The position numbers and the translations under genes were made by a program. From Acidimicrobiia bacterium (GTDB taxonomy: Bacteria; Actinomycetota; Acidimicrobiia; Acidimicrobiales; Acidimicrobilacustridaceae): a DNA stretch of 11,244 nucleotides. Each line of letters opens with the position of its first letter. Position 1 is the first letter of the stretch. The stretch lies in assembly GCA_018882825.1 (NCBI GenBank), contig VERC01000053.1, positions 1-11,244 of the forward strand, in the 5' to 3' direction. Positions 1 through 6,322 of the stretch are shown here, piece by piece. The notes below the pieces were generated by a model. That model was not told the origin of the DNA. It worked only from the letters and a program-made list of their open reading frames with translations, and made no database searches.

Positions 1-442
1 GACCGAGGTGGCGGCTCAACACGTGCACACCCAGTTCGACAGGATTCGACTGGACGATGACCAACGGGGGCGCAGTCCGTCGCTCGAGCACCTCGGCATA
101 GGTGGAGAACACGGCGAGGTTGTCCCGGGCCAGAGCGACTCGGTCGACGTTGGCCCGCGGGTCGGTGGGGACCGTCCTCCCGGCCAGCATCACCACCACA
201 TCGGCGTCGACGGCATCGGGGTCGTCGGTGATCTCGATGCTCGGCGCATCATCGGCGAAGGCATCGCGCAGGTCGGCCCGCAGACCGTGCAACTCGGTCT
301 CGCTGGCCCCGCCGTGGTGGCCCACCAACTGGAGCCTGGCCGACGAGTCCATCACGTGCTCGTCGAGCAGTTGGGCGGCCAGTTGTCGACCGCAGGAACC
401 CGCGGCGCCGATGATGGCGATGTCGGTCGTCTTCGGGTGCAC
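1..442 (-). CDS. Lactate/malate dehydrogenase-family protein, N-terminal 147 residues (runs off left edge)
   Basis: The reverse strand reads as an open frame from a GTG at 442 to the window edge. The start is fixed by a strong Shine-Dalgarno GGAGGAAAGG (458-449), 6 nt before the GTG. Visible features: a Rossmann dinucleotide loop GAAGSCG at residues 12-18, the beta-4 strand and active-loop start DVVVMLAGR at 81-89, further Arg residues at 96 and 101, and VIVQSNPVELGV at 128-139, equivalent to the TNPVD segment of malate dehydrogenases. This order fits an NAD-dependent 2-hydroxyacid (malate/lactate) dehydrogenase. The substrate cannot be decided because the catalytic His region lies beyond the window, and SNPVE differs from the usual TNPVD. 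The gene diverges from the acyl-CoA synthetase gene with only 46 nt between them. Family assignment is fairly sure; substrate is unknown. Confidence 0.8.
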   Translation of the reverse strand, partial: MHPKTTDIAIIGAAGSCGRQLAAQLLDEHVMDSSARLQLVGHHGGASETELHGLRADLRDAFADDAPSIEITDDPDAVDADVVVMLAGRTVPTDPRANVDRVALARDNLAVFSTYAEVLERRTAPPLVIVQSNPVELGVHVLSRHLG

Positions 443-448
443 GGCCTG

Positions 449-458
449 CCTTTCCTCC
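449..458 (-). promoter_or_regulatory. Shine-Dalgarno site of the malate dehydrogenase-like gene
   Basis: On the minus strand the sequence is GGAGGAAAGG, 6 nt before the GTG at 442. It decides the GTG start: the nearby ATG at 470 is in another frame. Confidence 0.75.
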
Positions 459-471
459 GGGACGGAGCATG

Positions 472-481
472 ACCATAGGCT
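472..481. promoter_or_regulatory. Overlapping divergent -10 elements (bidirectional promoter)
   Basis: The 10 bases ACCATAGGCT hold a plus-strand TAnnnT box, TAGGCT (476-481), 7 nt before the ATG at 489 of the acyl-CoA synthetase. They also hold a minus-strand box, TATGGT (477-472), which would start transcription near 465 and give the dehydrogenase gene a leader of about 22 nt containing its Shine-Dalgarno. The two boxes share the TA step at 476-477. No convincing -35 hexamer was seen for either direction. Promoter function is inferred from box position only. Confidence 0.5.
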
Positions 482-488
482 CGCTCCC

Positions 489-2024
489 ATGCGTGTGCCC
501 CTCACCGTCAACGACTTCCTGCGTCGGGCCGAACTCGTCTATGGCGACCGGATCGCCATCGTCGACGATCCCGACCAACCGGCATCGAACTGGGGTGCGA
601 TCGACTACCGGGAGATGGCCCGTCGGGCCCGAGCCATCGCCGCCGGTCTCGATGCACTCGGAATCGCGGAAGGCGAACGCGTGGCGATGGTGTCGCACAA
701 CTCGGCGCGACTCATGACGGCGCTGTTCGGGGTCTCCGGATCCGGTCGGGTGCTGGTACCGATCAACTTCCGTCTGGTCGCGGCGGAGATCACCTACATC
801 ATCGAGCACTGCGGCGCGCGTGTCCTGCTCGTCGATCCCGAGATCGCACCGGCGCTCGAGTCGGTCACGTGCGAGATGAAGTGGGTCATCGGCGAGGAGA
901 CCGACGCCCGACTCATGCGTTTCGATGCCGAACCCCGACCGTGGGACGGCGACGAGGATGTCACCGCCACCATCAACTACACGTCGGGCACCACTGCTCG
1001 ACCCAAGGGCGTGCAGTTGACGCACCGCAACATCTGGCTGAATGCGTCGATCTTCGGTTGGCACATGGGTGTGAGCGATCGCGACGTCTACCTGCACACG
1101 CTCCCGCAGTTCCACTGCAACGGGTGGGGGATGCTCTACGCGGTGACGGGAATGGGTGGACGACACGTGATCCAGCGCAAGGTCGACGGTGCCGAGATCC
1201 TGCGCCGTGTGGAGCGCGAGGGTGTGACGCTGATGTGCGGGGCGCCGGCGGTGCTGAACACGATCCTGGACGCGGCGACCGACTGGGACGGACCGATACC
1301 GGGCGCCGGCACCCTCCGGATCGTCGTGGCCGGCGCGCCGCCACCCACGCGATCGATCGAGCGGTGCATGAGCGAACTGGGTTGGGAGTTCAACCAGATC
1401 TACGGACTCACCGAGACGACACCGGTGATCACCATCAATCGTCCCCGCGCCGAGTGGGACGGTCTCGAGGCGCACCAGCGCGCCGTCCGTCTGTCGCGTG
1501 CCGGTGTCCCCGTGATGGGGAGTCGGATCGAGGTCGACGCCACCGGTGAGGTGCTGGCCCGCGGGAACATGGTGATGGAGGGTTACTGGGAGCAGCCCGA
1601 GGCCACGGCCGACGCCATCCGTGATGGGTTCTTCCACACTGGTGACGGAGGTTCCCTCGGTGACGACGCCTACCTCACCATCGCCGATCGCAAGAAGGAC
1701 GTGATCGTCTCCGGAGGTGAGAACGTCTCGTCGATCGAGGTGGAGGACGTGATCTTCCGTCATCCGGCGGTGGCCGAGGTGGCCGTGATCGGCATTCCCG
1801 ACGAGAAGTGGGGTGAGTCTGTGCTGGCCCTGGTGGTGGTGGCCCCGGGGGCCTCGCTCACCGAGCACGAGGTCATCTCGTGGACCCGTGAACACCTGGC
1901 GGCCTACAAGGCTCCCAAGACCGTCGAGTTCAGGTCGGAACTGGCGCGCACGGCGACCGGGAAGTTGCAGAAGTTCAAGTTGCGCGAGCCCTACTGGGCC
2001 GGGCGCGAGCGGCAGGTGAACTGA
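489..2024 (+). CDS. Fatty-acyl-CoA synthetase (AMP-forming, ANL superfamily)
   Basis: Predicted cytoplasmic 511-residue ligase that activates a carboxylic acid with ATP and CoA. The full set of adenylation motifs is present: phosphate-binding loop TSGTTARPKG at 165-174, PQFHCNGWG at 206-214, YGLTET at 305-310, TGD at 384-386, hinge RKKDVIVSGGEN at 401-412, and TATGK at 488-492 with catalytic Lys492. Length is normal for the family. The loop carries Ala170 where most members have Gly. The open frame extends upstream to 102, but that would overlap the divergent dehydrogenase. ATG 489 is preferred because homology begins there (LTVNDFLRRAELVYGDRIAI) and a TAGGCT box lies 7 nt before it, with no Shine-Dalgarno, suggesting a leaderless mRNA. 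The downstream thiolase-like gene starts 2 nt after the stop, so the two are co-expressed. Overall resemblance is to medium/long-chain or DmdB-like ligases; chain length is unknown. Confidence 0.92.
   Translation: MRVPLTVNDFLRRAELVYGDRIAIVDDPDQPASNWGAIDYREMARRARAIAAGLDALGIAEGERVAMVSHNSARLMTALFGVSGSGRVLVPINFRLVAAEITYIIEHCGARVLLVDPEIAPALESVTCEMKWVIGEETDARLMRFDAEPRPWDGDEDVTATINYTSGTTARPKGVQLTHRNIWLNASIFGWHMGVSDRDVYLHTLPQFHCNGWGMLYAVTGMGGRHVIQRKVDGAEILRRVEREGVTLMCGAPAVLNTILDAATDWDGPIPGAGTLRIVVAGAPPPTRSIERCMSELGWEFNQIYGLTETTPVITINRPRAEWDGLEAHQRAVRLSRAGVPVMGSRIEVDATGEVLARGNMVMEGYWEQPEATADAIRDGFFHTGDGGSLGDDAYLTIADRKKDVIVSGGENVSSIEVEDVIFRHPAVAEVAVIGIPDEKWGESVLALVVVAPGASLTEHEVISWTREHLAAYKAPKTVEFRSELARTATGKLQKFKLREPYWAGRERQVN
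2014..2019 (+). promoter_or_regulatory. Shine-Dalgarno site supporting a TTG start
   Basis: AGGTGA lies inside the last codons of the acyl-CoA synthetase, 7 nt before the TTG at 2027. It supports TTG as the real start and indicates translational coupling of the two genes. Confidence 0.6.
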
Positions 2025-2026
2025 CG

Positions 2027-3529
2027 TTGTCGATCGACCCGCGCACGCCGGTGATCGTCGGCGTCGCCCAACTGGCCAACAAGGACGACGATCGGATCGT
2101 CCATCCCGTGGAGTTGATCGCCGAGGCCGTGGAGGCGGCGGCCTCCGATGCCGGCCGCGCGATCCTCGGCGCGGTGGGCAAGGTGTACGCCACACCGTTG
2201 TCGGTGTTCAGCACCGACGACGCGCCGAGCGCACTCGTCGAACGGTTCGGGCTCGACGTGCGCGACACCTTCGAATCCCGCTACAGCGGTGCCTCGCCCC
2301 AACGGATGCTGGCCGACGCCTGCCGTTCGATGCAGGACGGACGACTCGATGCCGCGCTCATCGTGGGCGGAGTGGCCGAGGCTTCGGTGCGACGGGCCCG
2401 TGCCCTCGGCATGGACCCACCCGCACCGCCGACGGCGATGTGGTCCCAGGGGTCGACGGGTGACCGCGGTGAACGACGAATGCGCGAGGGCTACCGACCC
2501 AGCGATCGCTTCGCCGAGATGCACACGGGCGGCCAGTTGCCGGTGCACATGTTCTCGATGCTGGAGAGCGCGATGGCGGCCGCCGCCGGTCGCACCCCGG
2601 CCGAGCACAGGGCCGAGTTGGGTCGACTCATGGCCCGGTTCACCGAGGTCGCTGCCACCCGACCCGACCTGGCCTGGTTCCCCACGACGCGCACGCCCGA
2701 GGACATCGCCGACGTCCGTCCCGACAATCGACTGGTCACCGAGCACCTCACCAAGCTGATGTGCTCGTTCCCGACGGTCGACCTCGCCGCCGCGGTGATC
2801 GTGTGCACCACCGAGTGCGCCGACCGACACGGGATCCCGACCGATCGGCGCGTGCACCCGTGGTCGGTGGCCGCGGCTCCCGATGTCCCACCCTCGCAGT
2901 GGCCTTCCCTCGACCGGTCGCCAGCGATGGGCGTCGCCGTCGACACGGCGTTGGCCGTCGCCGGACTCGGTGTGGATGACATCGCCGCGTTCGATCTCTA
3001 CTCGTGCTTCCCGGCGGCGGTGGAGTTGGCACTCGGCGCACTGGGGCTGGCACTCGACGATCCTCGTCCGGCCACCCTCACCGGTGGGTTGCCCTACTTC
3101 GGCGGACCGGGTGCCTCGTACTCGTTGCACGGCGTCGTGTCGATGGTCGAGCGGTGCCGTCGACTCCCCGACGAGCACGGTCTGGTGGTGGGACTGGGCG
3201 GGATGCCCAACGACTTCGCCGGTGTCGTCCTGTCGGCGACGCCGGCGACGGCGCCCCGATACGTGGAGGTGGAGGCGCCGAGCGTCGACAACGTGCCCAC
3301 GGTGTTCGAGTGGAACGGTCGGGCCCGGTGCGAGGCCGCCACTCTCGGCTACGGCGCCGACGGTCACGCCCAGGTGGCGCCGCTGTTGGCCCGGGTGGAC
3401 GACGGCGCCCGCATCGGCGCTCGACCCCATCCCGAACTCGTGCTCGACGAGCTTGCCGGAACCGATCTCGTCGGTTCCACCATCGAACTGGTCACCGTCG
3501 ACGAGGTCGTGTGGTGGCGGCCGGTCTGA
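2027..3529 (+). CDS. Thiolase-like protein, TLP1 type (probably lacks thiolase catalysis)
   Basis: A 500-residue protein with a TTG start just after the ligase stop. The N-terminus ([11 protein letters not shown], 6-16) and the segment [12 protein letters not shown] at 108-119 are thiolase-fold signatures. [13 protein letters not shown] at 323-335 and [17 protein letters not shown] at 353-369 match the SCP2-like/TLP branch usually annotated 'acetyl-CoA acetyltransferase'. The usual nucleophile Cys is missing: the equivalent stretch is [12 protein letters not shown] (84-95). The second Cys loop reads LVVGLGGM (386-393), and the canonical GHPxGxSG loop is replaced by FGGPGASYS. Residues from about 405 form an extra C-terminal domain, as in mycobacterial TLP1 proteins (recalled from the literature). 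It may bind acyl-CoA or fatty-acid intermediates without cleaving them, or act with a partner. Fold assignment is firm; a catalytic role is doubtful. Confidence 0.85.
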   Translation: MSIDPRTPVIVGVAQLANKDDDRIVHPVELIAEAVEAAASDAGRAILGAVGKVYATPLSVFSTDDAPSALVERFGLDVRDTFESRYSGASPQRMLADACRSMQDGRLDAALIVGGVAEASVRRARALGMDPPAPPTAMWSQGSTGDRGERRMREGYRPSDRFAEMHTGGQLPVHMFSMLESAMAAAAGRTPAEHRAELGRLMARFTEVAATRPDLAWFPTTRTPEDIADVRPDNRLVTEHLTKLMCSFPTVDLAAAVIVCTTECADRHGIPTDRRVHPWSVAAAPDVPPSQWPSLDRSPAMGVAVDTALAVAGLGVDDIAAFDLYSCFPAAVELALGALGLALDDPRPATLTGGLPYFGGPGASYSLHGVVSMVERCRRLPDEHGLVVGLGGMPNDFAGVVLSATPATAPRYVEVEAPSVDNVPTVFEWNGRARCEAATLGYGADGHAQVAPLLARVDDGARIGARPHPELVLDELAGTDLVGSTIELVTVDEVVWWRPV

Positions 3530-3543
3530 GTCGGTCGCGCCGC

Positions 3544-3549
3544 TAGCGT
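3544..3549 (+). promoter_or_regulatory. Putative -10 box for the LLM oxidoreductase gene
   Basis: TAGCGT lies 8 nt before the ATG at 3558, in the 28-nt gap after the thiolase-like gene, with no Shine-Dalgarno between. This suggests an internal promoter giving a leaderless transcript. Read-through from upstream is also possible. Confidence 0.4.
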
Positions 3550-3557
3550 TCGGTTCG

Positions 3558-4544
3558 ATGCTGCCGCTGTCGATACTCGACCTGTCGATCGTGGGCGAGG
3601 GCGAGACCGTCGCCGATGCCCTCGCGTCGTGTGTGACGCTGGCCTGCACGGCCGAGGCCAGCGGGTACGCACGGGTCTGGTACGCCGAGCATCACAACAT
3701 GGCGGCCGTCGCCTCGTCGGCCACCGCCGTGCTCATCGCCCACGTCGCGGCCCACACCGATCACATCCGGCTCGGTTCGGCCGGGATCATGCTTCCCAAC
3801 CATCCGCCGCTGGTCGTCGCCGAGCAGTTCGGGACTCTGGCCTCACTCCACCCCGGACGCATCGACCTCGGTCTCGGTCGTGCGCCGGGCACCGATCAGG
3901 TGACCGTCCGGGCGCTGCGTCGCGATCCGGCCGCGGCCGAGGACTTCCCCCGCGACGTGCTCGAACTGCAGGCCTTCCTCGGCGACGAGTCGCGGGTGCC
4001 CGGGGTGGAGGCGACGCCGGGCAAGGGGACGCACGTGCCGATCACCATCCTCGGCTCTTCGTTGTTCGGCGCCGAACTGGCGGGACTGCTCGGAGTGCCG
4101 TTCGGGTTCGCGTCGCATTTCGCCCCGACGCACCTCTGCGAGGCGGTGGCGCTGTACCGGGCCACGTTCCGACCTTCGCAACAGCAGTCCGAGCCGTACG
4201 TGCTGGCTGGCGTGAACGTGATCGCCGCCGACGATGCCGATGATGCCCAGCGTCAGTTCGTGCAGCAGCGTCGAGCACGTCTCCGTCGGTTCCTGTTGCG
4301 ACCGGGCGTCGAAGTGACCGACGAACAGGTCGACCGGATCCTCGAGTCCCCTCAGGGTGCATCGGTGGCGGCCATGCTCACTCACACCGCGGTGGGCACC
4401 GGCGAGATGGTGGCCGAGCAACTGGCCGAGTTCGCCCGGTTCGCCGATGCCGATGAGTTGGTCGTCTGCCATCAGTCGCCGCGGGTCGACGACCGGTTGC
4501 GGTCGGTGGAGCTGACGGCCAAGGCGGTCGGCCTGCGAGGCTGA
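3558..4544 (+). CDS. LLM-class flavin-dependent oxidoreductase (luciferase-like)
   Basis: A 328-residue TIM-barrel flavoprotein of the bacterial luciferase-like monooxygenase family. Seen in the sequence: [14 protein letters not shown] at 4-17, WYAEHHNM at 41-48 (the conserved His-rich strand end), [41 protein letters not shown] at 71-111 (shown here only as landmarks RLGSAGIML at 71-79 and [11 protein letters not shown] at 101-111), and [19 protein letters not shown] near the C-terminus. This pattern matches the single-component 'MsnO8-type' group, which uses reduced FMN or F420. The cofactor cannot be settled from motifs alone. It lies 28 nt after the thiolase-like gene and could oxygenate the substrate handled by that operon. 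It has no clear Shine-Dalgarno, and a TAGCGT box sits 8 nt before the ATG. The open frame extends upstream, but only as a shadow of the thiolase gene. Confidence 0.88.
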   Translation: MLPLSILDLSIVGEGETVADALASCVTLACTAEASGYARVWYAEHHNMAAVASSATAVLIAHVAAHTDHIRLGSAGIMLPNHPPLVVAEQFGTLASLHPGRIDLGLGRAPGTDQVTVRALRRDPAAAEDFPRDVLELQAFLGDESRVPGVEATPGKGTHVPITILGSSLFGAELAGLLGVPFGFASHFAPTHLCEAVALYRATFRPSQQQSEPYVLAGVNVIAADDADDAQRQFVQQRRARLRRFLLRPGVEVTDEQVDRILESPQGASVAAMLTHTAVGTGEMVAEQLAEFARFADADELVVCHQSPRVDDRLRSVELTAKAVGLRG

Positions 4545-4552
4545 TCCGACCG
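4525..4552 (+). terminator. Weak inverted repeat over the LLM gene stop codon
   Basis: CGGTCGG (4525-4531) pairs with CCGACCG (4546-4552), a 7-bp stem that encloses the TGA at 4542-4544, with a small CCT/AGG hairpin inside. There is no T-run. It could attenuate read-through into the next gene, but it may be chance in GC-rich DNA. Confidence 0.25.
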
Positions 4553-4598
4553 GTCGTCGGCGTGACCTCCTCCGTCGGCACCGCGTTGACGCTCGGCC

Positions 4599-4604
4599 TA
4601 GGGT
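4599..4604 (+). promoter_or_regulatory. Putative -10 box for the SDR gene (leaderless)
   Basis: TAGGGT lies 7 nt before the ATG at 4612 in a 67-nt intergenic gap. No Shine-Dalgarno precedes the ATG. A TTGACG at 4586-4591 is only 7 nt from this box, too close to act as its -35. Confidence 0.5.
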
Positions 4605-4611
4605 CGGCGCC

Positions 4612-5421
4612 ATGACAGGGAGACTCGAAGGACGCGTGGCGGTCATCACCGGAGCCGGTCAGGGCATCGGCCGGGGTATCGCCCGACGGTTCGCCCGTGA
4701 GGGGTGCAACGTGGTGGTGGCCGAGATGCGGTCCGACACCGGCGAGCGCACAGTGGGCGAGGTGAAGGAACTCGGAGGTGACGCGATCTTCGTGGCCACC
4801 GACGTGGCCATCGAGGAACAGGCCCGCGGCTGTGTGGCTGCCGCCGTCGAGCACTGGGGTCGTATCGACGTGCTGGTCAACAACGCCTGGGGCGGAGGCG
4901 TGACCACCCGTCTGGAGTGGACGCCGAACGAAGCACTCGAGCACGGGTTCACGCTCGGTCTCATGGCCGCGTTCTGGACGATGCAGGAGTCGTTCGAGCA
5001 CATGAAGGCCCGAGGAGGAGGATCGATCATCAACATCGCCTCGCTCAACGGTGTGAACTCACATGTCTTCACCAGCGGGTACAACACCGGCAAGGAGGCC
5101 ATGCGCACACTCACGCGGAATGCCGCGGTGGAGTGGGGACGATGGAACATCCGCAGCAACGTGATCTGTCCGGGCGCGGCCACCGAGGCCTACCGGGCCT
5201 TCGCCGCCGCCAACCCGGAGACGGCCGCCAAGATGCTGGAGGACAACCCGATGCGGCGTATGGGTGATCCCGAGAACGACATCGGCGGTGCCGCGCTGTT
5301 CCTGGCCAGTGACGACAGCGCCTATGTCAACGGCAACACGCTCATGGTCGGGGGCGGCACCCATGTGAACGGTGTGTCGTGGCGCCCGGTCATGCCCGAG
5401 GAGCGCCCGCCCGGACCGTGA
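4612..5421 (+). CDS. Short-chain dehydrogenase/reductase (classical SDR)
   Basis: A 269-residue NAD(P)-dependent oxidoreductase of the classical SDR type. Motifs: TGAGQGIG at 13-20 (nucleotide loop), the acidic residue Glu38 after beta-2, NNAW at 90-93 (a variant of NNAG with Trp), catalytic Ser144 in NIASLNG, Tyr157 and Lys161 in YNTGK, and CPGAATEAY at 186-194. The C-terminus GNTLMVGGGTHV (241-252) is the usual family ending, followed by a Pro-rich tail. Length is typical. It probably oxidises a hydroxyl or reduces a carbonyl of a small lipophilic substrate; the substrate is not identifiable. It has its own TAGGGT box and no Shine-Dalgarno. Its stop is 3 nt from the stop of the convergent PhyH-like gene, leaving no room for a terminator between them. 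Confidence 0.92.
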   Translation: MTGRLEGRVAVITGAGQGIGRGIARRFAREGCNVVVAEMRSDTGERTVGEVKELGGDAIFVATDVAIEEQARGCVAAAVEHWGRIDVLVNNAWGGGVTTRLEWTPNEALEHGFTLGLMAAFWTMQESFEHMKARGGGSIINIASLNGVNSHVFTSGYNTGKEAMRTLTRNAAVEWGRWNIRSNVICPGAATEAYRAFAAANPETAAKMLEDNPMRRMGDPENDIGGAALFLASDDSAYVNGNTLMVGGGTHVNGVSWRPVMPEERPPGP

Positions 5422-5424
5422 TCC

Positions 5425-6303
5425 TCAGCCGTGAGCGAGGGGAAACGCCGGTGTCGACAACCGGTCGCCATCGCGCAAACCGGCGTGATGGGGCTTCTCC
5501 GGCGCACCGACACGACGATGGAAGACGACGCCGTCGCCGGCGTACCTGATGCTGATGGCTCGCCGCCGACGCGTGGCACTGGCATTCGCACCGGCGCCGT
5601 GGATGGTCCGGGCGTGGTGCACGACGAGATCACCCGGCTTCGTCTCGAACGACACGATCGGGGCATCGTCGATCATCGAGTAGTCGGGCACGGCCTCACC
5701 GACGGTGCCGGGCAGCTGCATGTCGGACACGAACATGTTGGGGCGGTACTCGGTGTGGTCGAGGTGCGAGCCGACCACGTAGACAACGGCGCCAGTGGAG
5801 TAGTCCACCTCGTCGAGCGGGATCCAGGTGGTGCAGACGTTCTCGCCGTCGAGATGGAAGTAGGCCATGTCCTGATGGAAGCCCGTGCGCTCCTGCGTCC
5901 CCGGTTCCTTCACGAGCACACTGTCCTCGTAGAGCCACACGCTCTTGCTGCGCAGCAGGGCCGCCACCACCGTCGGCACCGGTGACGTCGTGGCGAACTC
6001 GGCGAATTCGGGATGCACGCACCAGTGGTCGGTGCCGCCGCGGAACGTGCCCCGGGCCACGCCCGAGGCGGCGACCCCCTCGTCGACCAGACGGGTGGCA
6101 CCGGCTCCCGACTCCAGCGCGTCGGCCATGGCGGTCAGGTCGGCGGCCTCGTCGGCGGCCAGCATCCGGTCGATCGGGTCGGCCATGGCCATCACGACAT
6201 CGAGGGGGAGGATGTCGCGCAGGCACACGACGCCGTCCCGCCAGAAGGTGGCGATCTCCTCGTCGGTGACGGACCGACGGGGCGCACTGGTCGGTGTGGT
6301 CAT
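5425..6303 (-). CDS. Phytanoyl-CoA dioxygenase (PhyH)-family Fe(II)/2-oxoglutarate oxygenase
   Basis: A 292-residue cupin-fold oxygenase. Probable iron ligands are His143 and Asp145 in GFHQDMAYF, and His235 in RTIHGAGAN (232-240). Arg residues at 245-248 and 253 (RRRRAISIRY) are candidates for 2-oxoglutarate binding. TTWIPLDEVDYSTGAVVYVVGSH (landmarks TTWIPLDEV at 158-166 and VVGSH at 176-180) is the typical PhyH core. The family hydroxylates diverse acids, amino acids and lipids; it need not use phytanoyl-CoA, and the substrate is unknown. ATG 6303 is chosen because the frame upstream of it overlaps the sbtA-like gene, which stops 19 nt earlier. No Shine-Dalgarno is evident. A CATCAT hexamer lies 7 nt before the ATG, so a weak leaderless promoter is possible, although read-through from the transporter gene is as likely. 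Confidence 0.88.
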   Translation of the reverse strand: MTTPTSAPRRSVTDEEIATFWRDGVVCLRDILPLDVVMAMADPIDRMLAADEAADLTAMADALESGAGATRLVDEGVAASGVARGTFRGGTDHWCVHPEFAEFATTSPVPTVVAALLRSKSVWLYEDSVLVKEPGTQERTGFHQDMAYFHLDGENVCTTWIPLDEVDYSTGAVVYVVGSHLDHTEYRPNMFVSDMQLPGTVGEAVPDYSMIDDAPIVSFETKPGDLVVHHARTIHGAGANASATRRRRAISIRYAGDGVVFHRRVGAPEKPHHAGLRDGDRLSTPAFPLAHG

Positions 6304-6310
6304 GGCGCCG

Positions 6311-6316
6311 ATGATG
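6311..6316 (-). promoter_or_regulatory. Possible non-consensus -10 box before the PhyH-like gene
   Basis: CATCAT on the minus strand keeps the key A2 and T6 of a -10 hexamer and lies 7 nt before the ATG at 6303, the same spacing as at the SDR gene. It lies between the sbtA stop and the PhyH start. The box is weak and may be chance. Confidence 0.2.
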
Positions 6317-6322
6317 TCCGAT

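Noticed and set aside
102..488. N-terminal extension of the acyl-CoA synthetase
   Set aside because: It overlaps the divergent dehydrogenase gene, has Ser/Ala-rich shadow composition, and family homology starts at the ATG at 489.
249..2195. A 648-codon open frame on the minus strand
   Set aside because: It lies antisense to the acyl-CoA synthetase, which has a full motif set. Its composition is Arg/His/Gly-rich without any domain. It is a GC-rich shadow frame.
1991..3649. A 552-codon open frame on the minus strand
   Set aside because: It is antisense to the thiolase-like gene, has low-complexity Arg/Gly/His composition and no recognisable domain.
4586..4591. TTGACG as a -35 element for the SDR promoter
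   Set aside because: Only 7 nt separate it from the TAGGGT box, whereas about 17 are needed. The sequence may be coincidence.
5400..5440. Terminator between the SDR and PhyH-like genes
   Set aside because: Only a 4-bp stem (CTCA/TGAG, 5424-5435) is present, too weak to support a call.
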